Assembly (NCBI GenBank): GCA_964631275.1
Contig: CAZVWQ010000010.1
Location: 1-44,184 of the forward strand
Source of the DNA: CAZVWQ01 sp964631275
GTDB lineage: Bacteria; Patescibacteriota; JACMRA01
Direction of reading: 5' to 3'
Length of the DNA stretch: 44,184 bases
A program made the translations under genes and the position numbers. Below are positions 8,925 through 16,890 of this stretch, one piece after another. Positions within the stretch are counted from its first letter, which is position 1, and each line of letters begins with the position of its first letter. The notes beneath the pieces were generated by a model. It worked only from the letters and a program-made list of their open reading frames with translations. It made no database searches and was not told the origin of the DNA.

Positions 8925-9470
8925 ATGTCAAAATATGCATTAAAATTAGAACAACTAGTACAAACTGACGCTTATGGTGAAATTCTTATCACCATTCAAT
9001 ACGACGGACAAGGTCCTAAATTGGTTTCGGCCAACGGGGACGGCCTGGATCCTGAGCTGAAGCACGCTTTGGATACTATCCTAGGTTTGGTTAACTTTGC
9101 CTTAGCAAAAGAAATCTCGCCAGCAGAAATTGCTGAACAATTAGAAACTGAACCTCAAGATGGAGTTCATCTTCCACTTAACGACGTATTGCTTGTCGTT
9201 GCTTCTTCACTTAAAGAAGCTCCTAATGGAATTGGTGAAATTAATCCTGGCATCCTTATGGAAGTCGCTCCAGAAATGGTTAAAAAATTTACTGAAAGCG
9301 TGGGCTCTAGCCTTCCTCCAAGTGATGGTGGCGACCCTAGCTACGACCAACCAGCTACTGATCAATATGGACAACCTCAAAATCAACAAGCTCAAGGCAA
9401 ACAATCTGACGAAACAGAAAACTCAGAAAAAGGAGGATTCTTTGGAGGTTTTAACAATAAAAAATCTTAA
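8925..9470 (+). CDS. Orphan acidic protein, 181 aa, probably highly expressed
   Basis: Function unknown. Residues 1-125 look like a compact folded domain (a beta start EILITIQYDGQGPKLVS, then helices ELKHALDTILGLVNFALAKE and SPAEIAEQL). This helical pair faintly recalls the TSCPD domain found next to or inside ribonucleotide reductases, but I would not assign it. Residues 130-181 are a low-complexity tail rich in P, Q, G, S and D, ending in a glycine/aromatic patch (GGFFGGFNN) and KKS. There is no signal peptide or membrane helix. A near-consensus promoter, a good ribosome binding site, a clear terminator and unusually GC-rich codons (GGC, GAC, GTC, CTG) indicate an abundant, monocistronic product. 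Confidence 0.88.
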   Translation: MSKYALKLEQLVQTDAYGEILITIQYDGQGPKLVSANGDGLDPELKHALDTILGLVNFALAKEISPAEIAEQLETEPQDGVHLPLNDVLLVVASSLKEAPNGIGEINPGILMEVAPEMVKKFTESVGSSLPPSDGGDPSYDQPATDQYGQPQNQQAQGKQSDETENSEKGGFFGGFNNKKS

Positions 9471-9505
9471 TTTTTTCCGTTTAAATATTTTACAAACTTA
9501 GTTTA

Positions 9506-9530
9506 AAGCCCCGCAAGGGGCTTGTTTGTT
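9506..9530 (+). terminator. Rho-independent terminator
   Basis: A perfect 7-bp stem, AAGCCCC / GGGGCTT, with a GCAA tetraloop, followed by GTTTGTTGT. It lies 35 bp after the stop of the 8925 gene and is the only classic GC-rich terminator in the window. Confidence 0.88.
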
Positions 9531-9560
9531 GTCTACTTTACCGCCTGCCTCAAAACTTTA

Positions 9561-9630
9561 GAATTAACTTTAGACTAAGAGATTTATTTTCTATATGAAG
9601 AGCTAAATTAAGGTAATAATGCATATTGAA
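9561..9630 (+). repeat. Family A fragment, copy A2
   Basis: Keeps the central blocks GAGATTTATTTTCT and ATGAAGAGCTAAATTAAGG of family A, with decayed ends. It lies in the 302-bp gap before the zwf-gnd fusion. Confidence 0.45.
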
Positions 9631-9710
9631 TTAAAAAATTCCAAAAATCTTAATTTTTGATTTAAGTATAAAAAAACTCTGAGCTATAGTTATTTGTGGT
9701 TTTTATTTAC

Positions 9711-9739
9711 TTTACAACATATTTTCTTTTGTTTAATAT
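9711..9739 (+). promoter_or_regulatory. Promoter for zwf-gnd fusion
   Basis: TTTACA at 9711-9716, a 17-bp spacer, and TAATAT at 9734-9739. The predicted start is near 9746, giving a short leader of about 27 nt without a Shine-Dalgarno site. Confidence 0.65.
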
Positions 9740-9772
9740 CTAAATTAACTTTAAAAAAAATACTTAAAATCT

Positions 9773-12148
9773 ATGTTTATTAACACCAAAGCTAAAAATA
9801 TTCCAACTCAATTTATTATCTTTGGGGGTACTGGAGATCTAGTTCGCAAAAAAATTGCCCCGGCTTTGTACACACTTTTTCTTTCAGATAAGTTACCTCA
9901 ACTTTTTCAGATTACTGGATTTTCTCGTAGAGATTACTCTAGAGAAGAGTATCAGAATTTTATCAAAGAAATTTTAGAAAAAAAATTTGGCCAAGAGAAT
10001 TTGGATAGTCAAAAGGTTAAAGATTTTCTTAGTTTAATTTATTTTGTACCTGGTAAATTTGGAAATTTAGAAGATTATCAAAAACTAGCTAATTGGGTTA
10101 AAGATAATGACCAAAATTGGGAGGTATGTAATAATAAACTTTTTTATCTTTCAGTTTCTCCAGAGTTTTATACTGATATTCTGAACAATCTAAAAGCTAC
10201 TGGCTTGTCTAATCCTTGCTCGCCAGAGGAAGGTTGGAGCAGAATAATTATCGAAAAACCTTTTGGAGAAGACGCTAGCTCTGCTCAAAAATTAGATACT
10301 CAACTCAAGGTAATTTTTAGAGAAGAACAAATTTTTCGTATTGATCACTACTTAGCCAAAGAAACTTTACAAAATATTTTGGCTTTTAGATTTTTTAATC
10401 CTTGGTTCGAGGATGGCTGGAATAATGATCATATCGAAAGTATCCAAGCTAGACTTTGGGAGACGATGGGGGTTGAGGATAGAGGTAGCTTTTATGAGCA
10501 AAACGGAACTTTTAAAGACGTCGGTCAAAATCATCTTTTACAAATGATTGCCTTAGTAACTATGGACAAGCCTGAAGCTATGTCTGGACGAGCTTTACAA
10601 GAAGCTAGAGCCAAAGTTCTATCCAAATTAAAAATTTTTGATAAACAAGAAGTAGATAGATTTACCTACAGAGCTCAGTACAAAGGCTACAGGAATATCC
10701 AAGAAGTGGATAACGACTCTCATGTAGAAACTTTCTTTAAGAATTATTGTTTTATTAATAACTCTCGCTGGCATGGGGTTGAGATGAGTATTCAATCCGG
10801 CAAACGCATGGAAAAGCAAGTCAAAGATATCACAGTTAATTTTAGACCGATTAAAGAATTTAGTAAGATTATAAATCAAGAATCAATCTCGCAAGTTATA
10901 TTTTGTCTAGAACCAGAAGAAAAAATTGTGATCAAATATAATTCCAAAAAACCAGATATGGAGTTTAGATTAACTGAAAAAAAATTCGAGTCTAACCTTA
11001 GAGAACCAACAGAAAAAAGACAACAATATACCGAGGAATACCAAAAAATGATTTACGATGCTATTTGTGGCGATCAAAGTTTATTTAATTCTATTGATGA
11101 GGTGGTGGCTCAATGGACTTATGTGGATCCAATTATTACTAGATGGAAAGAAAAAATCGAAGACCTTGACACTTACGAGCCAAATTCTCACGAGGCTACG
11201 CTCCTAGCTAAAAATTTTGGATTTAATCGTCAAGACAAAGTCCAAAAATTTGGATTAATTGGTCTAGGTAAGATGGGAGCTGGGTTGGCTAGAAACGCTC
11301 TAAGAAATGGCTACGAAGTGGTTGGTTATAATCGTTCAAAAGAAAAAACTGAAGCTCTGGCAAAATTTGGCCTAGAAACTAGTTATGATCTATCTGAAAT
11401 GGTCTCAAAATTACCAGAAAAAAAAGTTATTTGGTTAATGTTGCCAGCTGGCAAGACAGTTGAAGAGACAATTTTTGGTGAGGATGGTTTGGTTGAATTA
11501 CTAAAACCTGGAGACATGATTATTGAAGGTGGAAATTCTTTTTATAAAAATTCTAAAGATTTATACAAAAGATTAGCTGAAAAAGGAATTAAAATGATTG
11601 ATATTGGAGTCTCTGGCGGTCCAGGTGGAGCTCTAAATGGAGCTTGCATAATGGCTGGAGGCAAGAAGCAGGATTTTGATTACATTGAAAACTTAATCAG
11701 AGATCTGTGTATACCTGGTGGTTATCAATTTTTTGAAGGGGATGGAGCTGGACACTTCGTGAAGATGGTGCATAACGGGATCGAATACGGCATGATGCAG
11801 GCCATCGCTGAAGGCTTTGAAATAATGAAAAAATCTTATTATAATCTGGATCTAGAAGCTGTAACTAAAGTCTATAATAACGGCAGCGTAATTGAGAGTA
11901 GTCTTATCAAATGGCTCTGGGATGGTTATGAAAGTTATGGTCAAGACCTAGAATCTATTTCCAGTAAGGTTAATCACTCAGGCGAAGGTCAGTGGACAGT
12001 AGACACGGCCAAAGAAATGAACATTCCAGTACCGATTATTGAAGGTTCTCTAGACTTTCGCAAACAGTCAGAATCCAATCCAAGTTATACTGGTAAAGTT
12101 TTGTCTGTACTCAGAAATATATTCGGCGGACATGCAGCGAAGGAGTAA
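9773..12148 (+). CDS. Fused glucose-6-phosphate dehydrogenase / 6-phosphogluconate dehydrogenase
   Basis: A single 791-residue frame joins two enzymes of the oxidative pentose-phosphate pathway. Residues 1 to ~480 are G6PDH (Zwf): nucleotide motif GGTGDLVRKK (18-27), EKPFG (161-165) and active-site RIDHYLAKE (189-197, where most family members have G in place of A). Residues ~490-791 are a short-type decarboxylating 6PGDH (Gnd/GndA): GLIGLGKMG at 494, EGGNSFYKNS, GVSGGPGGALNG, and the catalytic stretch HFVKMVHNGIEYG. The linker (SHEATLLAKNFGFNRQD) has no stop or low-complexity break, so the fusion looks genuine. No 6-phosphogluconolactonase domain is present between them. The ~300-residue Gnd length resembles forms that may use NAD, but cofactor use cannot be read reliably. 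It has its own promoter and appears monocistronic. Confidence 0.93.
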   Translation: MFINTKAKNIPTQFIIFGGTGDLVRKKIAPALYTLFLSDKLPQLFQITGFSRRDYSREEYQNFIKEILEKKFGQENLDSQKVKDFLSLIYFVPGKFGNLEDYQKLANWVKDNDQNWEVCNNKLFYLSVSPEFYTDILNNLKATGLSNPCSPEEGWSRIIIEKPFGEDASSAQKLDTQLKVIFREEQIFRIDHYLAKETLQNILAFRFFNPWFEDGWNNDHIESIQARLWETMGVEDRGSFYEQNGTFKDVGQNHLLQMIALVTMDKPEAMSGRALQEARAKVLSKLKIFDKQEVDRFTYRAQYKGYRNIQEVDNDSHVETFFKNYCFINNSRWHGVEMSIQSGKRMEKQVKDITVNFRPIKEFSKIINQESISQVIFCLEPEEKIVIKYNSKKPDMEFRLTEKKFESNLREPTEKRQQYTEEYQKMIYDAICGDQSLFNSIDEVVAQWTYVDPIITRWKEKIEDLDTYEPNSHEATLLAKNFGFNRQDKVQKFGLIGLGKMGAGLARNALRNGYEVVGYNRSKEKTEALAKFGLETSYDLSEMVSKLPEKKVIWLMLPAGKTVEETIFGEDGLVELLKPGDMIIEGGNSFYKNSKDLYKRLAEKGIKMIDIGVSGGPGGALNGACIMAGGKKQDFDYIENLIRDLCIPGGYQFFEGDGAGHFVKMVHNGIEYGMMQAIAEGFEIMKKSYYNLDLEAVTKVYNNGSVIESSLIKWLWDGYESYGQDLESISSKVNHSGEGQWTVDTAKEMNIPVPIIEGSLDFRKQSESNPSYTGKVLSVLRNIFGGHAAKE

Positions 12149-12304
12149 GTTCCCACAGCTCCTTCCAACAGGAACATTATTAGAATAATTGACGATAATA
12201 CTGCCGATCAAACCTTTTTTTGATTTGGAAGATTTGGGTTTGGTTTGGTTGTTGGTTTTTTCTGAGATAATATAGTGAAACTGTATTTAATTTAGATAAC
12301 TTAG

Positions 12305-12335
12305 TTAGTAAAAATAGGTTTTGAGACGTGATTAT
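12305..12335 (+). repeat. Family B right-end fragment
   Basis: TAGTAAAAATAGGTTTTGAG followed by ACGTGATTA reproduces the right end of family B. It stops two bases short of the TAA of the convergent M23 peptidase gene. The rest of the zwf-gnd/M23 spacer has a 7-bp inverted repeat, GAAGGAG / CTCCTTC, overlapping the zwf-gnd stop codon and without a T tract. Confidence 0.5.
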
Positions 12336-12337
12336 TG

Positions 12338-13222
12338 TTATTTTTTAATCTGCAAATACTCAGCTAAATCTACCGACCAACCTTCGTAACCATTTTCCCA
12401 TCTAATCTTTATCCAACTATAATTATATTGACCAAGCCGGGCTGACTTTGGTCCGTCCAAAATCACACCTTTTGTTCCAGCAGGTAAAGAGGTAACTATA
12501 CTGCCTCCAGGTTTATTTCTAACTTTTAAAGATTTGACCTTAGTAACAATACCGTAGTTATCAGGTACTCGATTATTAGAGGTGTAGACCCAGTTATTAC
12601 GTAAAGTACAGTTACCACACTCTACAAATCGTACATCCACAGGAGTTTGACTATCTTGCCACACATGGTAATGTAGATGTGGCCTAGTTGATAATCCAGT
12701 ATTACCTAATCTACCAATCATTTGACCTTGAGAAACGTAATCACCATATTTAACACTAATACTACCTGGCTGAAGATGATAATAATGTGAGGTTAATCTA
12801 TTTCCATGATCAATAACTACTAAATTACCATTGGTGTAGTTATAATCGTCAGTGGGTTGGCCTCGCATTCCTTTTGCTTGGCAATCTCTGAGATTTTTAC
12901 AATTGTAATCATATTTACCTCCTTGCTTGGCAGAAACTACTTTTCCAGCTTTAGTAGCCAAGATAGGAGTTCCTGAGGAATCGCTATAATTAGCCGCAAA
13001 ATCCAAGCCTTTGGCTAAATTACCACTATGAGAAAACCAACCGTTATATCCTTGTATTACTCTCAATTTAGTTCCACTCGGATAAGGCAAAAAATGATCG
13101 TAAGAAACTATGTCCGCAAAACTTTTAAGTGGATAAAAACTTAAAACAAAAAAACTAAATATTAATAAAAAACTAAATATAGAAAGTATTCTATTATTTT
13201 TTTTAGAGTTATTATAGAACAT
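12338..13222 (-). CDS. Secreted M23 metallopeptidase with C-terminal SH3b domain
   Basis: Probable peptidoglycan endopeptidase. Residues 10-36 form a signal peptide or N-terminal anchor (long hydrophobic run ending near SFAD). The LytM/M23 zinc site is complete: H65 and D74 (HSGNLAKGLD), H146/H149 in HYYHL, and H182/H184 in HLHYHVW. Four cysteines (C108, C114, C202, C205) flank inserted loops and could form disulfides outside the cell. Residues ~222-294 form an SH3b wall-binding domain (KVRNKPGGSIVTSLPAGTKG, then GWSVDLAEYL). A second, membrane-anchored M23 protein occurs at 25.3 kb, so this cell has at least two cross-bridge hydrolases. The gene is monocistronic, with a 761-bp gap upstream. 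Confidence 0.92.
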   Translation of the reverse strand: MFYNNSKKNNRILSIFSFLLIFSFFVLSFYPLKSFADIVSYDHFLPYPSGTKLRVIQGYNGWFSHSGNLAKGLDFAANYSDSSGTPILATKAGKVVSAKQGGKYDYNCKNLRDCQAKGMRGQPTDDYNYTNGNLVVIDHGNRLTSHYYHLQPGSISVKYGDYVSQGQMIGRLGNTGLSTRPHLHYHVWQDSQTPVDVRFVECGNCTLRNNWVYTSNNRVPDNYGIVTKVKSLKVRNKPGGSIVTSLPAGTKGVILDGPKSARLGQYNYSWIKIRWENGYEGWSVDLAEYLQIKK

Positions 13223-13983
13223 AAAAAAATCTAAATTAGGTTTTTAATTAGCCTTATATCTACTTATATATTTTATATTTCTTCTAAGTTTTTTAAAGAT
13301 AAACTGTAGTTTTTATAACTTTATATAAGTATTTTTGAGCTTTTTATTTATATTTTCTGGTAAGCTAGTTTTACTCTTAAAACAAAACATTTTTTGGAAT
13401 ACAAAATTTTCTACTAGTATTTTTGCTCTAAAATATCAACAAGATTAAATCTTTAATTTGAAGTAACTTAAAACTCACTAAAACTTTTTAATGATAATGT
13501 TCTAGAGGTTTTGTGATTAAAAACTTACACTTTTATATTTAAGTTCAGCGTAAGATTTTATAGACTAAGTAGTCTAAATTTTATTAAAAATTTGTTATAT
13601 TTGTATAACAATATAGTATATATAAATAATTTATTAGTAAATTTGTCAAATTTAAGTTCAGTTTGTTTTTTAATCAAAAAGTTTTTATATTCTTTTGAGT
13701 AATCCTTAACAGATTGAGTATAAGATACTAAAAACTAAAATTTTATTTGCGGAGAGTATAAACAAAAGGTTTACTTTTAGTAAAATGAAGCCGCAATCAG
13801 AATAAATAAATTATTTAAACCAAAAATACTTTTAAAAATTCAAGGCTACTTTTTAGTAAGATTTATAGGCTGAGTAGTCAAAAACTTTATTTTGATTTGA
13901 CCTTAATTATAAAAATAACTAAACTTAGTCTATATTTGTTTTTAGTTTAGAAATAGGAATAATTATGGAATCAAACCAAAAAC
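13223..13983. other. 761-bp intergenic region with repeats and a structured block
   Basis: No credible ORF. A ~35-bp direct repeat (AGATTTTATAGACTAAGTAG at ~13555 and AGATTTATAGGCTGAGTAGT at ~13860) is spaced by about 300 bp. The motif CTRAGTAGTC recurs near 29380 and in weaker form near 26935. At 13747-13796, TTGCGG and CCGCAA enclose a smaller perfect hairpin, TTTACT-TTT-AGTAAA (13770-13784). The remainder is AT-rich. Confidence 0.45.
13897..13925 (+). promoter_or_regulatory. Possible promoter for 13984 gene
   Basis: TTGACC, a 17-bp spacer and TAAACT (4 of 6 in the -10), about 58 bp before the ATG. Moderate match only. Confidence 0.4.
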
Positions 13984-15267
13984 ATGAACCAAGAAGAAAT
14001 CATTATCCAGAAATTAAAACTTTTATATTCTGCACTTAGCCGTAAGGATAGGTGGTTTACTGGTTTATCGATTAAGAAATATATTAACAAAAAAATCTTT
14101 GCTCTTTCCGAAGGTTTTGATAATCAGTCTATTACGGCTGGACGTTGGAGTGCTTATTGTCATTACTCGATCTTCAAGAGTTTTAGCAATATGCTAGATA
14201 AAAATCATATAACTAGCAAATCTAGGGTTTTAGTGCATCCACTTTTACCTAATTTTTTGATTGACGAAGTTCTTAGTAGAACTAATAATGTTTTTAGTTT
14301 AGATATTTCCAAGTCTGATTTTAATTTTGAATTAGATAAATACCAAAATTCAATTGATAATGAGGCTATAGATTTGGTGATTCATTATAATTTTTGTGGT
14401 CTTTATGAAGAGTTAAAAGAGAATATAAATTATTCCCAATCTAAAGGTATAGCTAGTTTGGTAGTAATTAACAACTTTGATATTAATCTGAGTTTGATTG
14501 ATTTGTTTGAAAATCTCAAACTAGGAGGTTTTATTTGGAGTTTTGGTGATAGTTTTTGGGATGATCAACTTAATATAGTTATGAAACACAAACTCCCCAC
14601 CAAAAATTGGTATCTTAGTTGGCAAATTGAAACTCGTACACGATCAGTTCTAGAATATCACCTTCGTGAAAGTCAAGATATTTATTTACCAATTATTGAA
14701 GCTTATTTTTATCTTCTTCTTGAGGAATACAAAAAACAAAAATTTGTCGGAAACTTGTATCAGCTTTTTTCTCGATTTATTTTGGTAAACAAATTTAACA
14801 ATCCGAACGAAGCTAGAAAACTTATGGAGGCTAATTATCCCAATATTTTTGATTCTGCTCTACCTGATATTGTTTTTGATTTGCAAGTTTTAACTCCAGT
14901 AAAATTTCGTGATTACGGTAAACCTAAGCACTTAATTCATCAAGCTAGTAGTTTACAAAATCAAGCTAAGAGTTTTTATAATTTTTTCTTAACGGCTATT
15001 AATTCTAGGCCTCAAGGCAGTCTAGAGATTCCTGATTTTTATTTAGATAAAACTTATCTCAAATACATCTTTTATACTACTGAGTTGGATTTTTGGAAAA
15101 ATCTACTTATACAAAAAGGTTTTTATGTTAATCATCCTGGAGAACTTCATCCTTATTTTATAGCTATCGAAGAGCTAGTCAACGCTAAACATATTACTCA
15201 GTATGGCCTAATTATTGATGTGCCTAGAAGTTTATTAAAAGACCTACCAAAATTAATTAAATATTAA
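13984..15267 (+). CDS. Degenerate DegT/AHBA-aminotransferase-like protein, 427 aa
   Basis: Not clearly assignable. The segment from about residue 45 to 205 follows the strand and motif order of DegT/DnrJ/EryC1 sugar aminotransferases. SITAGRWSAY is followed by RVLVHPLLPNFLIDEVLSRT, VFSLDISKSDFNFELD, IDLVIHYNFCGLYEEL, SLVVINNFD and GGFIWSFGDSFWDDQLNIVM. The position where such enzymes carry the PLP-binding lysine (SFG...K) reads SFGDSFWDDQ, with no lysine. The aspartate/histidine cofactor contacts are not evident either. The C-terminal half (about 215-427) is unfamiliar, helical and rich in aromatic residues. It may be a non-catalytic scaffold or sugar-binding relative. The adjacent glycosyltransferase gene (convergent) would fit envelope glycan work. 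The fold call is inference. Confidence 0.75.
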   Translation: MNQEEIIIQKLKLLYSALSRKDRWFTGLSIKKYINKKIFALSEGFDNQSITAGRWSAYCHYSIFKSFSNMLDKNHITSKSRVLVHPLLPNFLIDEVLSRTNNVFSLDISKSDFNFELDKYQNSIDNEAIDLVIHYNFCGLYEELKENINYSQSKGIASLVVINNFDINLSLIDLFENLKLGGFIWSFGDSFWDDQLNIVMKHKLPTKNWYLSWQIETRTRSVLEYHLRESQDIYLPIIEAYFYLLLEEYKKQKFVGNLYQLFSRFILVNKFNNPNEARKLMEANYPNIFDSALPDIVFDLQVLTPVKFRDYGKPKHLIHQASSLQNQAKSFYNFFLTAINSRPQGSLEIPDFYLDKTYLKYIFYTTELDFWKNLLIQKGFYVNHPGELHPYFIAIEELVNAKHITQYGLIIDVPRSLLKDLPKLIKY

Positions 15268-15511
15268 CATTTAACCTCGTCTACCTCTTTTTGAATAACA
15301 CATAGCCAACCCATATACAACTTAGACATTACCGCAAAGCAAATTTTAGTTTTTTATAGTCTGGATTTTTGCCTTCAATTAGGTTTAAATAAATATCAAA
15401 AAAAATATTTAAAAAAATAAAAAAGTCCTAATTTGGATTAATTTAAGTGTAATAAAAAATATTCATGAAAGTCTTCAGAACAAGGCTACCCTCTGTCAAT
15501 AGACAATAAGA

Positions 15512-16651
15512 TTAATCAAAAACTACTTTGCAAAAATCTTTATAAGCTTTATCAAAGTTAATTTTTTTACTAGATTCTAAAACTTTAGCCCTTAGTCGAT
15601 TGTATTTTTTTAAATCTTTTGTAAAATTTATAAATAACTCGAAGAACTTTTGGCCTAAAGCTTGTGAGTCTTCAGGTATAACAAAGTTTCCATCAAAGTT
15701 AGCTGAATCTCTTAGGCCGTCAACATCATAAACCACAGCTGGAGTAGCCATCGAGTTAGCTTCGGTGACAACCAGACCCCAGCCTTCTTTGAGCGAAGTA
15801 ACTGCTAAAACACTAGCTTTTTGCATCAATTCTAATTTCTTTTTTTGACTAGTTCTGCCAAAGAACTTTACTTTACCTAAAAAATTGTGTTTTTTAGCAA
15901 ACTCTTTGAGCTGGGTTTGATCTCCACCCCCAGAAACCCATAATTGAACCTGGTTTTGACTTTTGGTATCTTTTTTTTTAAGCAAATCCAAAAAAACTTG
16001 AAAACTTTTAAAAACTTCAATTGGCCGTTTCATCTTTCTTAAAGAACCATGATAGAGAATTGTAAATTTGTTTTCTTTAGTTTTTGAGTCTGTAATTTTG
16101 TTTAAAGGTTTATTCTCTATACCTACAGAGATTATCTTTATATCTATTTCTCTAAATCTAAATCTAATCAAATCTTTTTTACTTGATTCAGAAATGGTTA
16201 TTACTGTATTTCTAAATCTACTCTGAACCCAGGTATAAATTGGTTCAATCAAAAAACCAATTGTTGATAAAGGTTGAAAAAATTCGTGGAACCAAATTTG
16301 TCTAGCTAGCATATGGTATAACAAAAATACTTTTTCCTTACCCTTGAAAAAATTAAGAAAATAAGGAACAGTATTAATTTCTTCGATAATTATATCAAAT
16401 TGATTTCTGAGATTTGTTAGATAATACCAAATTGCTAGTGGATAATGAGTAGCCAAGCCACCTAATCTGATAATTTTTATTCCATCGATTGTCTCAAATT
16501 TAGAGGCTCCTGGATAACTACCAACAATCAAAGTTACTTTGTATTTATTAATAGCTAATCTCTTTAATAACTCGTGAGTAACAACCTCAGCTCCTCCAGC
16601 TTTGGGATGGCTAATGTCTTTCCAATTAAAAACTAAAATTTTTAGTGACAT
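15512..16651 (-). CDS. Family 4 (GT-B) glycosyltransferase, 379 aa
   Basis: A retaining glycosyltransferase of the GT4 type, probably adding a sugar to a cell-surface glycan. The acceptor-side domain opens with HPKAGGAEVVTHELLKRL, typical of the family. The donor domain has FTILYHGSLRKMKRP, the GGG-containing strand LWVSGGGDQTQLKEF, KVKFFGRTS, and the nucleotide-sugar motif SLKEGWGLVVTEANSMATPAVVYDVDG with the EAN glutamate. The second lysine/arginine contact is in LRKMKRP. There is no signal peptide. The N-terminal domain contains hydrophobic, basic patches (YLTNLRNQF) that could touch the membrane. A good promoter lies just upstream, so the gene is likely transcribed alone. Donor and acceptor are unknown. 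Confidence 0.9.
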   Translation of the reverse strand: MSLKILVFNWKDISHPKAGGAEVVTHELLKRLAINKYKVTLIVGSYPGASKFETIDGIKIIRLGGLATHYPLAIWYYLTNLRNQFDIIIEEINTVPYFLNFFKGKEKVFLLYHMLARQIWFHEFFQPLSTIGFLIEPIYTWVQSRFRNTVITISESSKKDLIRFRFREIDIKIISVGIENKPLNKITDSKTKENKFTILYHGSLRKMKRPIEVFKSFQVFLDLLKKKDTKSQNQVQLWVSGGGDQTQLKEFAKKHNFLGKVKFFGRTSQKKKLELMQKASVLAVTSLKEGWGLVVTEANSMATPAVVYDVDGLRDSANFDGNFVIPEDSQALGQKFFELFINFTKDLKKYNRLRAKVLESSKKINFDKAYKDFCKVVFD

Positions 16652-16672
16652 CTAGAATTCTAATAAAATTTA

Positions 16673-16701
16673 TTTATAATCAACACAAACCAAATTGTAA
16701 A
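16673..16701 (-). promoter_or_regulatory. Promoter for GT4 gene
   Basis: Read on the minus strand: TTTACA (16701-16696), a 17-bp spacer, TATAAA (16678-16673). The start would be near 16666, leaving a leader of about 15 nt without a Shine-Dalgarno site. Confidence 0.65.
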
Positions 16702-16710
16702 CACCAAAAA

Positions 16711-16890
16711 ATCATGCCTTGCACTTCACAAAATACTTTATTTTTGTTTATATATTAGCTCTAATAATGTATTGAGTATAAGCAATAGTTACATAAATAT
16801 TAGTGCCTTTTATTTATTTTTATACCCAAATTATTGTCAATTTTTACAATAAAAATTAACCGAGCCCTATAAAATTTTGAGATAAGGCTA
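16711..16890 (+). repeat. Possible long family B-like element
   Basis: The left end (ATGCCTTGCACTTCACAAAAT) and right end (AATTTTGAGATAAGGCTA) are imperfect inverted copies, and the right end matches family B. The last three bases, CTA, are the TAG stop of the surface-protein gene read on the minus strand. The interior shows no match to the ~89-bp family B copies. Confidence 0.4.

Noticed and set aside
12140..12170. Terminator GAAGGAG/CTCCTTC after zwf-gnd
   Set aside because: The stem overlaps the stop codon, has a 12-nt loop and lacks a T tract; an alternative GTTCC/GGAAC pairing competes with it.
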